Source of the DNA: an uncultured Acidobacteriia bacterium
Lineage (GTDB): Bacteria; Acidobacteriota; Terriglobia; Bryobacterales; Bryobacteraceae
NCBI GenBank assembly: GCA_903923395.1
Contig: CAIXXM010000052.1
Coordinates: 1-64,000, forward strand
Length of the DNA stretch: 64,000 bases
Reading direction: 5' to 3'
The position numbers and the translations under genes are program-made. This document shows, one piece after another, positions 1 to 7,288 of this stretch. Within the stretch, counting starts at the first letter, position 1, and each line of letters starts with the position of its first letter. The notes beneath the pieces were generated by a model, which saw nothing but the letters and a program-made list of their open reading frames with translations, searched no databases and had not been told where the DNA came from.

Positions 1-1
1 A

Positions 2-142
2 CCGGATCAGGTGTTGAATGCGGCGAAGAAGTATCTTTCGCCTGAAGATGACACGGTGGTGATTGTGGGTGATGCCGCGAAGATCGGCAAGAGCTTGTCA
101 GACAAGCTCGGCACGTTTGAGATTGTGAAGCCAAAGCAATGA
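2..142 (+). CDS. C-terminal end of a probable M16 (insulinase-like) zinc peptidase, partial
   Basis: Only the last 46 residues are in the window; the gene begins upstream. The frame reads PDQVLNAAKKYLSPEDDTVV, then an IVGD segment and a closing FEIVKPKQ. This matches the usual end of M16-family peptidases, where a short helix carrying the KKYL stretch precedes a beta strand ending in VGD. The catalytic HxxEH motif would lie upstream and cannot be checked. Its stop codon overlaps the start of the Nudix gene in an ATGA arrangement (139-142), so the two are probably translationally coupled. The family call rests on a short tail only. Confidence 0.6.
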   Translation, partial: PDQVLNAAKKYLSPEDDTVVIVGDAAKIGKSLSDKLGTFEIVKPKQ

Positions 143-654
143 AGATACTCACATCGAAGGAAGTCTACCGCTGCAAGATCTTCTCCGTGACAGAAGATGT
201 TGCCGCTGACAAGACGGGGTTTGAAATCCACCGCAGTGTGATTCATCATGCGGGGTCCGCTGTGATGATGGCGGTGGATGCGGAGAAGCGGATTCTGCTG
301 GTGCGCCAGTACCGGCTTCCAGCGGGGAAGAACTTATGGGAGCTGCCTGCCGGCAAGATCGATGCAGGCGAGACTGCGCTGCAGGCCGCGAAGCGTGAAC
401 TCATTGAAGAGACGGGTTACCGTGCGAAGAAGTGGAAGAAGCTCGCATCGTTCCTGCCGAGCCCGGGCTACATGGAAGAGAAGATGACCATCTATCTTGC
501 AAAGGATCTGGAGGCGGGCGAAGCGCAGCCCATGGATGATGAGCGTATTGAGAAGAAGTGGTTCACGAAGAAGGAAGTAGTGGAGATGCTGCGCAGCAAC
601 AAGATTGTGGATGCCAAGACGATGATCGGCTATCTGTACTGGGCAAAGCTGTAG
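139..654 (+). CDS. Nudix hydrolase, ADP-ribose pyrophosphatase-like
   Basis: A 171-residue protein with a complete Nudix box at residues 72-94: Gly72, five residues, Glu78, seven residues, RELIEE at 86-91, then TGY. This loop binds Mg2+ and drives hydrolysis of nucleoside diphosphates linked to another moiety. The N-terminal strand region with VRQYRLP (55-61) and WELPAGK (67-73) is typical of the ADP-ribose/ADP-sugar pyrophosphatase branch, which works as a cytosolic dimer. Length is normal for that branch. The ATG overlaps the stop of the upstream peptidase, which supports this start. Exact substrate cannot be read from sequence; ADP-ribose is the likeliest. Confidence 0.9.
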   Translation: MKILTSKEVYRCKIFSVTEDVAADKTGFEIHRSVIHHAGSAVMMAVDAEKRILLVRQYRLPAGKNLWELPAGKIDAGETALQAAKRELIEETGYRAKKWKKLASFLPSPGYMEEKMTIYLAKDLEAGEAQPMDDERIEKKWFTKKEVVEMLRSNKIVDAKTMIGYLYWAKL

Positions 655-659
655 GCAAT

Positions 660-689
660 AAAAAAGGGGCAGGCGCGGCGGCCTGCCCC
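660..689 (-). terminator. Rho-independent terminator of the histone-like gene
   Basis: A perfect 9-bp stem (GGGGCAGGC at 666-674 with GCCTGCCCC at 681-689) encloses a 6-base loop. On the minus strand it is followed at once by six T residues (660-665), the classic intrinsic terminator layout. It lies 22 bases past the stop of the minus-strand histone-like gene. The plus-strand Nudix gene also runs into it, but in that direction no T-tract follows. Confidence 0.85.
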
Positions 690-711
690 TGTGAGTTGGG
701 TGTGTGGAGAA

Positions 712-984
712 CTAAGCCGATTTCTTCGGAGCAGCCTTCTTGGGGGCAGCCTTCTTAGCGGCGGCCTTCTTGGGAGCTGCCTTCTTCACAGCGGCCTTCT
801 TCGGGGCGGCCTTCTTCACTGCGGGCGCAGCTTTCTTCACTGCGGGAGCAGCTTTGGTAACTGCGGGAGCAGGTGCTTTCACCACCGCCGGAGCGGCCTT
901 CTTCGCAGCGGCTTTCTTGGGAGCCGCCTTCTTGACTGCAGCCTTCTTGGGAGCTGCTTTCTTCACTGCCTTTTTGGTAGCCAT
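712..984 (-). CDS. Lys/Ala/Pro-rich histone H1-like nucleoid protein
   Basis: A 90-residue protein made almost only of Lys, Ala, Pro and Val, built from repeats such as KKAAPKKAA and PAVKKAAP. Two closely similar blocks, roughly residues 8-32 and 61-85, flank a less charged centre (APAVVKAPAPAVTKAAPAV). Such composition is known from bacterial histone H1-like proteins and H1-type tails that bind DNA without base specificity and compact the nucleoid. The start at 984 is preceded by AGGAG about ten bases upstream; an in-frame extension to 1077 lacks this composition and is unlikely to be translated. The gene stands alone and ends in a clear terminator. No globular domain is present, so a disordered DNA or RNA binder is the safest description. 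Confidence 0.8.
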   Translation of the reverse strand: MATKKAVKKAAPKKAAVKKAAPKKAAAKKAAPAVVKAPAPAVTKAAPAVKKAAPAVKKAAPKKAAVKKAAPKKAAAKKAAPKKAAPKKSA

Positions 985-1103
985 CGTTTGTGATTCTCCT
1001 GTTCCCTCATTATGAATCGAAACTTCAAAAGTTACACCAAAAAAGTTGAAAAATGTTTTAGAGTGTGTATGCCGCACAGGATCACACGGAGTCGCGGGGA
1101 GAG

Positions 1104-1547
1104 ATGAAAAAGGTTCAACTGATTACTGACGGCGCATGTTTGGGCAATCCAGGCAAGGGTGGCTGGGCCGCCATTCTCCGTTATGGGGCGCATACGAAAG
1201 AGATGTTTGGCCATGAGCTTCACACCACAAACAACCGCATGGAAATCACCGCGGCACTGGAAGGTCTGCGTGTTCTGCGTGAGGCCTGTGAAGTGGAGAT
1301 CGTGACCGACTCCGAGTATGTGAAGAACGGCATCACGCAATGGATACAAGGCTGGAAGAAGAAGGGCTGGATGACCGCTGCAAAGAAGCCCGTGGTGAAC
1401 CGTGATCTGTGGGAACAGCTGGATGCTGAAGTGAGCCGCCACAAGACACAATGGACCTGGACCAAGGGGCATGCTTCCCATGAAGACAACAACAGAGCTG
1501 ATGCTCTTGCCTCCATGGCTGCAAAGGAACAGCGCTCGTCAGAGTGA
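1104..1547 (+). CDS. rnhA: Ribonuclease HI
   Basis: A 147-residue enzyme that cuts the RNA strand of RNA-DNA hybrids, removing R-loops and primer RNA. Catalytic acids are all visible: Asp9 in TDGACLGNPG, Glu47 in NNRME, Asp69 in TDSEYV and Asp133 in RADALA, with His123 in KGHASH. The basic protrusion GITQWIQGWKKKGW (76-89) is typical of the Escherichia coli type. The start at 1104 was chosen because GGGGAGAG precedes it directly and because an upstream in-frame start would add 13 non-conserved residues. A cyclophilin and nadD follow on the same strand after short gaps. Confidence 0.97.
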   Translation: MKKVQLITDGACLGNPGKGGWAAILRYGAHTKEMFGHELHTTNNRMEITAALEGLRVLREACEVEIVTDSEYVKNGITQWIQGWKKKGWMTAAKKPVVNRDLWEQLDAEVSRHKTQWTWTKGHASHEDNNRADALASMAAKEQRSSE

Positions 1548-1577
1548 CCGTCTTCGTGATCACGCTACACTTTTCTC

Positions 1578-2066
1578 ATGGCGACTGAAACCTACGCTGT
1601 TTTCGATACCACTGAGGGCCTCTTCAAGGTCAAGCTCCTGACAGAGCAGGCTCCTCTCACCGTGCAGAACTTCACGGACCTTGCGGAAGGCAAAAAGACG
1701 GGCAAGCCTTTCTATGATGGATTGATCTTCCACCGTGTGATTCCTGACTTTATGATCCAGGGCGGATGTCCGGAAGGCAGTGGCCGCGGCGGTCCGGGTT
1801 ATAAGTTCGCCGATGAGTTTCATCCTTCGCTGCGGCACAGCAAGCCGGGTCTGCTCTCCATGGCCAATGCCGGTCCCAACACCAATGGCAGTCAGTTCTT
1901 CGTGACTGTCGCAGCCACGCCGTGGCTGGATAACCGCCACAGTATTTTCGGTGAAGTGGTGGAAGGCTATGCAGTCGTGGAGAAGATCTCCAAGCTGCCC
2001 CGCAATGCGATGGACCGTCCGAAGACGGATGTGAAGATCAACAGCGTGAAGATCGAAAGAGTGTAG
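1578..2066 (+). CDS. Cyclophilin-type peptidyl-prolyl cis-trans isomerase
   Basis: A 162-residue cytosolic single-domain cyclophilin. Family signatures are present: [13 protein letters not shown] (51-63) with the catalytic Arg, [10 protein letters not shown], the [18 protein letters not shown] core (93-110) and [15 protein letters not shown]. It speeds isomerisation of Xaa-Pro bonds during folding. There is no signal peptide, so it acts in the cytoplasm. It starts 30 bases after rnhA with no obvious Shine-Dalgarno sequence, and nadD follows after only 8 bases. Confidence 0.95.
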   Translation: MATETYAVFDTTEGLFKVKLLTEQAPLTVQNFTDLAEGKKTGKPFYDGLIFHRVIPDFMIQGGCPEGSGRGGPGYKFADEFHPSLRHSKPGLLSMANAGPNTNGSQFFVTVAATPWLDNRHSIFGEVVEGYAVVEKISKLPRNAMDRPKTDVKINSVKIERV

Positions 2067-2074
2067 TTGCACGC

Positions 2075-2647
2075 ATGGGCCGTATTGCTCTCTTCGGAGG
2101 CACGTTCGATCCTGTACACAACGCGCACATAGCGGTGGCCCGCGAAGCTGCCGCGAAGTTTTCCCTTGGCTCCGTGATTCTTGTGCCGGCCTTCCAGCCG
2201 CCGCACAAGGCCGGAGCCAAGGCTTCTTATGAAGACCGTGTCCGTATGTGTGAACTGGCCTGTGAGGGCGGGCCAGGCTTCTTTGTATCGCGCGTGGAAG
2301 AGGGTACGGAACGAAGTTACTCGCTGTTGACCATTGAGAAGCTCCAAAAGGAATATGACTGCCGGCTGAGCTTTCTCATTGGTGCCGATGCCTTCGCGGA
2401 ACTGGGCACCTGGTATCGCTCGGCCGATGTAGTGCGACTGGTGGACTTCATTGTCGTGACCCGCCCCGGCGCCGTGTATGCCATACCGGAGGGTGCCTCC
2501 GTGGAAGAACTTCCTGGCGTGGATCTGGCAATCTCATCCTCAGAGATCCGCGGCAAAATCGCACAGGGTGACTTCGAGGTGCCACTGGCACCAAAAGTCA
2601 TTCAATATATCCGCACACATGGCTTGTACGGAACGCCTGCCCTCTGA
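2075..2647 (+). CDS. nadD: Nicotinate-nucleotide adenylyltransferase
   Basis: A 190-residue nucleotidyltransferase that joins nicotinate mononucleotide and ATP to deamido-NAD in NAD biosynthesis. The nucleotide-binding motif GGTFDPVHNAH sits at residues 8-18, with both catalytic His residues. The C-terminal motif SSSEIRGKI is also conserved. IGADAFAELGTW in the middle is the usual NadD core. It is packed 8 bases behind the cyclophilin gene, so the two are probably co-transcribed. Length fits the family. Confidence 0.95.
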   Translation: MGRIALFGGTFDPVHNAHIAVAREAAAKFSLGSVILVPAFQPPHKAGAKASYEDRVRMCELACEGGPGFFVSRVEEGTERSYSLLTIEKLQKEYDCRLSFLIGADAFAELGTWYRSADVVRLVDFIVVTRPGAVYAIPEGASVEELPGVDLAISSSEIRGKIAQGDFEVPLAPKVIQYIRTHGLYGTPAL

Positions 2648-2656
2648 ATGCGGCTG

Positions 2657-3475
2657 CTAATGCGTCATCGCGTAGATGATGTAGTTGACTCCGTACTTAT
2701 ACGCCAGGGTTGTCATTTCCGCTGGATACTCGGGGGCGTCTGCGTACTCCCATGCATCACCCACATCTGTATTGAAGTTGATGGCGACGATCATTCTGTT
2801 TTTGTCGTCATACATCGCGCGCCAGACAGGGTCACTGCCCGGCGGTTGTTGCACTACGGTGCGGCCGTTCGCGCCCATCCGCAAGTGTCTTGTGCCGGGA
2901 ATGAAGGTGCGGTCCTTATCTTCAATGTCGTAGAGAACGTGCATAACGGCATCCTTCGCCGCGATGTCGTAAATGGGCCGTTTGGGGAGCGCCCGGTTCA
3001 TGGTGGTTTCGAAGATCTCCCATTGTTCCGCACCCCAGAAATCATCGGTCACCAGGAAGCCGCCGCGGAGAAGGTATTCTCCCAGGCGTTTGACTTCCAT
3101 GTCGGAAAGACCCCACCAGCCCGCCTGCGTGACATAGATCCAGGGATGATCATAGATCGAATCATCCATCAGGCTCATGTGGTGCGGTTCTCCCGTGGCG
3201 ATGCGGGTTAGGCGCTGGATACCGGTGGTGAAGTGGTCATCGGCTTCCGGCCAATCCACCATCCACCAGCCTTGCCCGGTGGCTCCGCGCGAAGCGAAGC
3301 CAAAGCGGCGGTGGAACTGTGGCAGATCGTTGTATTCCAGCCGGACGAAGTGAAATTCGCCGGTCTTGGGGAACTCAGGCCGGGGGCCGCTGTCCTCGCG
3401 TGCTCCTCTGCCGAAGCGTTGCGCGGCGGCCAGAGAGGCCAGTACAAGCACTGCGATCAGAACTCTTCCACGCAT
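2657..3475 (-). CDS. Secreted DUF4159-family protein
   Basis: A 272-residue protein with an N-terminal signal peptide (MRGRVLIAVLVLASLAAAQ). The body matches DUF4159 in its usual form: FPKTGEFHFVRLEYND near the front, a central WWGLSDMEVKRLGEYLLRGGFLVTDDFWG and the ending GVNYIIYAMTH. Family members form a flavodoxin-like fold of unknown function and are common in Acidobacteriota. The start at 3475 has AGGAG upstream; a longer reading frame to 3517 would bury the signal peptide. It converges on nadD with a 9-base gap. No catalytic role can be assigned. Confidence 0.75.
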   Translation of the reverse strand: MRGRVLIAVLVLASLAAAQRFGRGAREDSGPRPEFPKTGEFHFVRLEYNDLPQFHRRFGFASRGATGQGWWMVDWPEADDHFTTGIQRLTRIATGEPHHMSLMDDSIYDHPWIYVTQAGWWGLSDMEVKRLGEYLLRGGFLVTDDFWGAEQWEIFETTMNRALPKRPIYDIAAKDAVMHVLYDIEDKDRTFIPGTRHLRMGANGRTVVQQPPGSDPVWRAMYDDKNRMIVAINFNTDVGDAWEYADAPEYPAEMTTLAYKYGVNYIIYAMTH

Positions 3476-3602
3476 TCGGATACACTCCTGTTGATTCCGG
3501 TATTGTAGCCCGGTCACACGTGTTGAAAAAAAACTCCAAGTGCCCGTATTTGTTTGGGTTCAGCGTGTTCAGGCCGTCTTATAGGACCTGGTTTTTCCGC
3601 CG

Positions 3603-3643
3603 GAGATGGTAAAGCTTGGCCAGTGAAGAACATTCACCATCTC
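3603..3643 (+). promoter_or_regulatory. Inverted repeat in the leader of the following secreted-protein gene
   Basis: GAGATGGT (3603-3610) is matched by its complement ACCATCTC (3636-3643), giving an 8-bp stem with a 25-base loop. It ends just before the GGAGG ribosome-binding site (3645-3649) of the gene starting at 3656. A leader hairpin that affects translation or stability is possible; no T-tract follows, so it is not a terminator. Confidence 0.35.
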
Positions 3644-3655
3644 ACGGAGGTCTCC

Positions 3656-4969
3656 ATGCGGATCGCCCGCATCGTATTTGCAATCGCAGCCTGTGTTCCG
3701 GCACTCGGACAGACGCTGACCACAATTCAAGACACACTTTTCAAAGCCGACGGCACGCGGTTCAGCGGATCATTGACGATCCACTGGACCACCTTCGACG
3801 CGGCGAACCTTGGCACGGTTGTTCAGCAGAGCCGGTCCGTTACCGTTGTGAACGGAAACCTGCAGGTGCAGCTTGCACCGAATGCGAACGCCACGGCACC
3901 GGCAAACGTCTACACGGTGTTCTATCAAAGTGACGGACGCAATCAGTTTGCGGAGACCTGGACCGTGCCTGTCAGCACGACAGCACTGAAAGTGGCAGCG
4001 GTCCGCACGGGAACACTGGCTTCGACCGGCGGGTCTGGCGGTGGCACGGGCTCCGGCGCGCAGACGCCCATTCTTGAGACCGATGTTACTGGACTGGTCA
4101 ATGATCTGGAGCAGCGTCCTGTGAAGGGCTCAGGTTATGGCACGGGCAGAGCCGCAGTGATCAACCAGAATGGCGAGGTCGAGACGGTGGTTGGTGACGT
4201 GTCGGATTGTGTCCACGTGGATGGCACTTCCGGCCCCTGTAACTCCACGCCGCAGTTCTTTGATGCCGAAACACCCGGTGGAACCGTGGATGGCTCCAAT
4301 GCCACGTTTACCCTGGCCAATGCGCCCAGCGGCAACAGCATGCTTCTGTTCCGCAACGGCCTGTACATGACCCCTTCGTTTGATTACACACTGACAGGAA
4401 ACACGCTGACCTTCGTGACCGCGGATATTCCGCAACCCGGTGACACGCTGACTGCCTCGTACCGGATCGATCCCGGTGCTCCGGCAAATGTGGCCGCACT
4501 CAATGCGGCAGGGAACAGGGTCGTGATCAGCGCGGCCCAGGTCTTGTGCAGTGCCACGGGAACCTCCGTGCTGACGAATACCTTTACCAGTCTGGGCAGT
4601 TGTACGATTCCCGTAAGTCAGATCCGTCCCGGCGACCGCATTGAGCTTCAATTCACGCTTTCCCACTCCGGCACAGCTTCGCAGTTTGATGTCAAGACGC
4701 TGTTCGGCACCACGGCTCTTATCCAGAGGCACGGCTCCACGCAGGATTCCGCCATCATTGGCCGGGTAAGTGCCGCCGTATCGTCTTCGGGAATCACAGC
4801 CTCTACGGAGAGCTATGGCACGGTCTTGACGCTCCAACCAACCATCCTGACGATTGCCTCTCCCACAGCCGCTGTAAAGCTGGACATTCAGGCACAACTC
4901 AGCAAGGCCGGCACCGCGGACCGGCTGACCCTGCAGAACTACACTGTGTTGCGCTATCCGGGTAACTAA
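3656..4969 (+). CDS. Secreted protein of unknown function
   Basis: A 437-residue protein that I do not recognise as a characterised enzyme. It has a signal peptide (MRIARIVFAIAACVPALGQ), then a beta-rich N-terminal domain of about 100 residues, a Gly/Thr-rich linker (STGGSGGGTGSGA), and a segment with FDAETPGGTVDGSNATFTLA and LLFRNGLYMTPSFDYTLTGN. That segment resembles the beta-sandwich repeats seen in surface fibre or phage-tail-like proteins. The C-terminal half is Ser/Thr-rich and also probably all-beta. The start at 3656 has CACGGAGG seven bases upstream. A role at the cell surface or in adhesion is a guess. Confidence 0.65.
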   Translation: MRIARIVFAIAACVPALGQTLTTIQDTLFKADGTRFSGSLTIHWTTFDAANLGTVVQQSRSVTVVNGNLQVQLAPNANATAPANVYTVFYQSDGRNQFAETWTVPVSTTALKVAAVRTGTLASTGGSGGGTGSGAQTPILETDVTGLVNDLEQRPVKGSGYGTGRAAVINQNGEVETVVGDVSDCVHVDGTSGPCNSTPQFFDAETPGGTVDGSNATFTLANAPSGNSMLLFRNGLYMTPSFDYTLTGNTLTFVTADIPQPGDTLTASYRIDPGAPANVAALNAAGNRVVISAAQVLCSATGTSVLTNTFTSLGSCTIPVSQIRPGDRIELQFTLSHSGTASQFDVKTLFGTTALIQRHGSTQDSAIIGRVSAAVSSSGITASTESYGTVLTLQPTILTIASPTAAVKLDIQAQLSKAGTADRLTLQNYTVLRYPGN

Positions 4970-4977
4970 GCAGGCCG

Positions 4978-5478
4978 TTACTTGACGTACTTGCCGATCT
5001 GCGCGGCGAGGTTCGCTTCCGAGAGATCATCACCGTCTTCAAAATCCGCGCGGATCATGCCTTGCTGGTCAATGATGAACAGGTGCGGAAAGTGGACGGA
5101 GGGGTTCGCGGGAGTGATCTTCAAATAAGACGCAATCACCTGGCCGGAATCGAAAAGAACCGGCCAGGGGATGGCGTGATCTTTAATGAACTGCCGGACG
5201 GTATTGACGTTATCCGCACTCATCGTAACGATGGACAGCACGGCCACCTTGTTGCCGTATTTGGCGGTTACCGTCTTCAGGTTATCGGCGAGCTTCTGGC
5301 AGTGCTCGCAGCCAGTGATCATGATGTCGATCAGCAGAACCTTGCCGCGGAAGTCCTGTGTATCGTACTGTGCGGCCGTCATGTCGGGAATCGAGAACCC
5401 CGGTGCGCGCCGGTTGGAGTACTTGCCTTCCGCGCTCAGCAGAAGCGCAAATCCCAGCATCAAAGTAATCAGTTTCAT
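4978..5478 (-). CDS. Exported thioredoxin-fold (TlpA/redoxin-like) protein
   Basis: A 166-residue protein with a short signal sequence ([18 protein letters not shown]), which would place it in the periplasm. The redoxin pattern is clear: [20 protein letters not shown], then [17 protein letters not shown] with a CEHC active-site pair, the strand VAVLSIV, and [20 protein letters not shown]. TlpA-like proteins usually reduce disulfides in exported proteins. Its ATG overlaps the TGA of mtnA (5475-5478), so it is the last gene of the uvrA - CPBP - mtnA operon. The redox partner is not identifiable. Confidence 0.85.
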   Translation of the reverse strand: MKLITLMLGFALLLSAEGKYSNRRAPGFSIPDMTAAQYDTQDFRGKVLLIDIMITGCEHCQKLADNLKTVTAKYGNKVAVLSIVTMSADNVNTVRQFIKDHAIPWPVLFDSGQVIASYLKITPANPSVHFPHLFIIDQQGMIRADFEDGDDLSEANLAAQIGKYVK

Positions 5479-6506
5479 TTCTTGACTCCCAGTTCCCGCA
5501 GCGATTCCGTATAAGGGGCCCGTGCCACACCCCGCTCCGTAATGATACCTGTCACATACCGGTTCGGCGTGACATCAAAGCCGGGGTTGCGCACCGCCGT
5601 GCCTTCCGGCGCCACTTGCACACCGAACACCCGGGTGACTTCGTTTGCACCGCGCTCTTCAATGGGAATCATGCTGCCATCGGCCAGGGTAAGATCCAGC
5701 GTGGAGACCGGTGCGGCCACATAGAAGGGCACGTTGTTTTCTTTGGCCAGTACGGCGACGGAGTAAGTGCCGATCTTGTTGGCGACATCTCCGTTGGCGG
5801 CGATGCGGTCCGCGCCGACGACCACACAGCCGATCTTCCCCGAGCGGAGATAGTGGCCGGCCATGTTGTCTGTGATCAACGTCACCGGGATGTTGTCATG
5901 CTGCAGTTCCCACACTGTGAGACGCGCGCCCTGCAGGAACGGGCGGGTTTCATCGGCATAGACATCGATATTCTTGCCGGCTTCCACCGCCGCGCGGATC
6001 ACGCCAAGTGCCGTGCCGTAACCTGCCGTCGCCAGAGCCCCGGCGTTGCAGTGCGTCAAGACAGTCTTGCCATCCGGTACCAGCGGCGCTCCGTGTTGAC
6101 CCATGGCGCGGTTGATAGCGATATCTTCGGCATGCACCAGCTGCGCTTCCGCAATGAGCCGCGCCGTGATTTCCGCATGCGGCAGTTCGCGAAGGGACAG
6201 ATAGAGCTTCTTCATCCGGTCAATGGCCCAGAACAGGTTCACGGCGGTGGGGCGCGTGGCAGCAAGCACGCTGCACATCTCCTCCACTTCCGCATCCAGG
6301 CTGGCCGTGTCTGCCTGCGAGACACCCAGGGCGATACCCATGGCGGCGGAAACACCAATTGCCGGTGCGCCGCGGATGATCATCGACCGGATCGCTTCGG
6401 CGACCTCACGGTAATCCCTGCAGGTGACGTAAGTCTCTTCGGCCGGAAGTTTCGTCTGGTCAATCATGACCACGCCGGCATCTGTCCATTCAATCGTACG
6501 AATCAT
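5475..6506 (-). CDS. mtnA: S-methyl-5-thioribose-1-phosphate isomerase
   Basis: A 343-residue enzyme of the methionine salvage pathway that isomerises 5-methylthioribose-1-phosphate to the ribulose form. Key motifs are [17 protein letters not shown] (45-61), [10 protein letters not shown] with the catalytic Cys153, and [17 protein letters not shown] with the catalytic Asp233; these match Cys160 and Asp240 of the Bacillus subtilis enzyme. Length is typical. It lies 14 bases after the CPBP protease gene and overlaps the next gene by four bases. Related aldose isomerases or eIF2B-like proteins are the only realistic alternatives, and the motif match favours MtnA. Confidence 0.94.
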   Translation of the reverse strand: MIRTIEWTDAGVVMIDQTKLPAEETYVTCRDYREVAEAIRSMIIRGAPAIGVSAAMGIALGVSQADTASLDAEVEEMCSVLAATRPTAVNLFWAIDRMKKLYLSLRELPHAEITARLIAEAQLVHAEDIAINRAMGQHGAPLVPDGKTVLTHCNAGALATAGYGTALGVIRAAVEAGKNIDVYADETRPFLQGARLTVWELQHDNIPVTLITDNMAGHYLRSGKIGCVVVGADRIAANGDVANKIGTYSVAVLAKENNVPFYVAAPVSTLDLTLADGSMIPIEERGANEVTRVFGVQVAPEGTAVRNPGFDVTPNRYVTGIITERGVARAPYTESLRELGVKK

Positions 6507-6520
6507 TGGTTTGAGGTAAG

Positions 6521-7282
6521 TTACTTCTTGGCGGGATCGCCCGCCGCCAGCATCAACAGGAACAGCACTGAGTTATAAGCAATGTGGACCGCCGCGGATG
6601 CCCGTGTGGAACCGGTGAGATGCCGCACAATGCCAAGCACCAACCCCACAATCATAATGCCCAGGCCCGCCTGCCACTGTCCGCCGTATTGGCTGAGGTG
6701 CATGCCGCCGAAAACTGCTGCTGTGATCAGTATCCCAGGCAGCACGCCGGCCACCCGCATCATCACCGGCTGCAGGAATCCCCGAAAGAGCAATTCTTCC
6801 GCAATGGGCCCGAGCGTGACCCCGAAGAGGCACACCGCAATCCGTGTCGCCGGATCACTCAGCAGCTTTTGAAATGGAGTGTCCTGGTTGGGGGTCCGCA
6901 GAATCAGGGCGGTGAAGATCATCACGAAGACCGCCAGCCCCAGCCCCGCGACTGCCAGATTCGAGACCGCAAAGCCATGCTTCGTCCAGCCCAGGGACTG
7001 CAGCAAGGGCTTTTCGTGATTCACCGCGAAGATCACAAACAGTGCGCCGAACAAGAGCAAATAGCCTGCGATCTCACCGAGCACGGAAAGCACGCCCTGC
7101 GGCAGCCGCAGATGCAAGGCGGCCGTCGCTGCCGTCACTCCGGAGACGCCGACCCAGATGGCCGGGAAGAAGAGTGCCACTCCCGCGAAGATCTCCGCGA
7201 AGCCCCATTCGGGGTAATCCGGTTCGGCCAGAATGAGCGGTTCGCGGCTATTGGCCGCAGTTTGGGGTTCACGGATCATCAA
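6521..7282 (-). CDS. CPBP-family intramembrane metalloprotease
   Basis: A 253-residue polytopic membrane protein with about seven hydrophobic segments. The CPBP/Abi signature is intact: [11 protein letters not shown] with Glu162, Glu163 and Arg167, and a second-motif His195 in [10 protein letters not shown]. These residues bind the metal in Rce1-type intramembrane proteases. Substrates of bacterial members are rarely known. The gene begins 6 bases after uvrA without a clear Shine-Dalgarno, suggesting coupled translation in the uvrA operon. The N-terminus is Pro/Glu-rich and probably cytosolic. Confidence 0.88.
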   Translation of the reverse strand: MMIREPQTAANSREPLILAEPDYPEWGFAEIFAGVALFFPAIWVGVSGVTAATAALHLRLPQGVLSVLGEIAGYLLLFGALFVIFAVNHEKPLLQSLGWTKHGFAVSNLAVAGLGLAVFVMIFTALILRTPNQDTPFQKLLSDPATRIAVCLFGVTLGPIAEELLFRGFLQPVMMRVAGVLPGILITAAVFGGMHLSQYGGQWQAGLGIMIVGLVLGIVRHLTGSTRASAAVHIAYNSVLFLLMLAAGDPAKK

Positions 7283-7288
7283 AGCCGT

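Noticed and set aside
740-1015. Gly/Leu- and Ala/Phe-rich open frames opposite the histone-like gene
   Set aside because: They arise because the repetitive Lys/Ala codons are open in all frames. The minus strand has a good start site and terminator.
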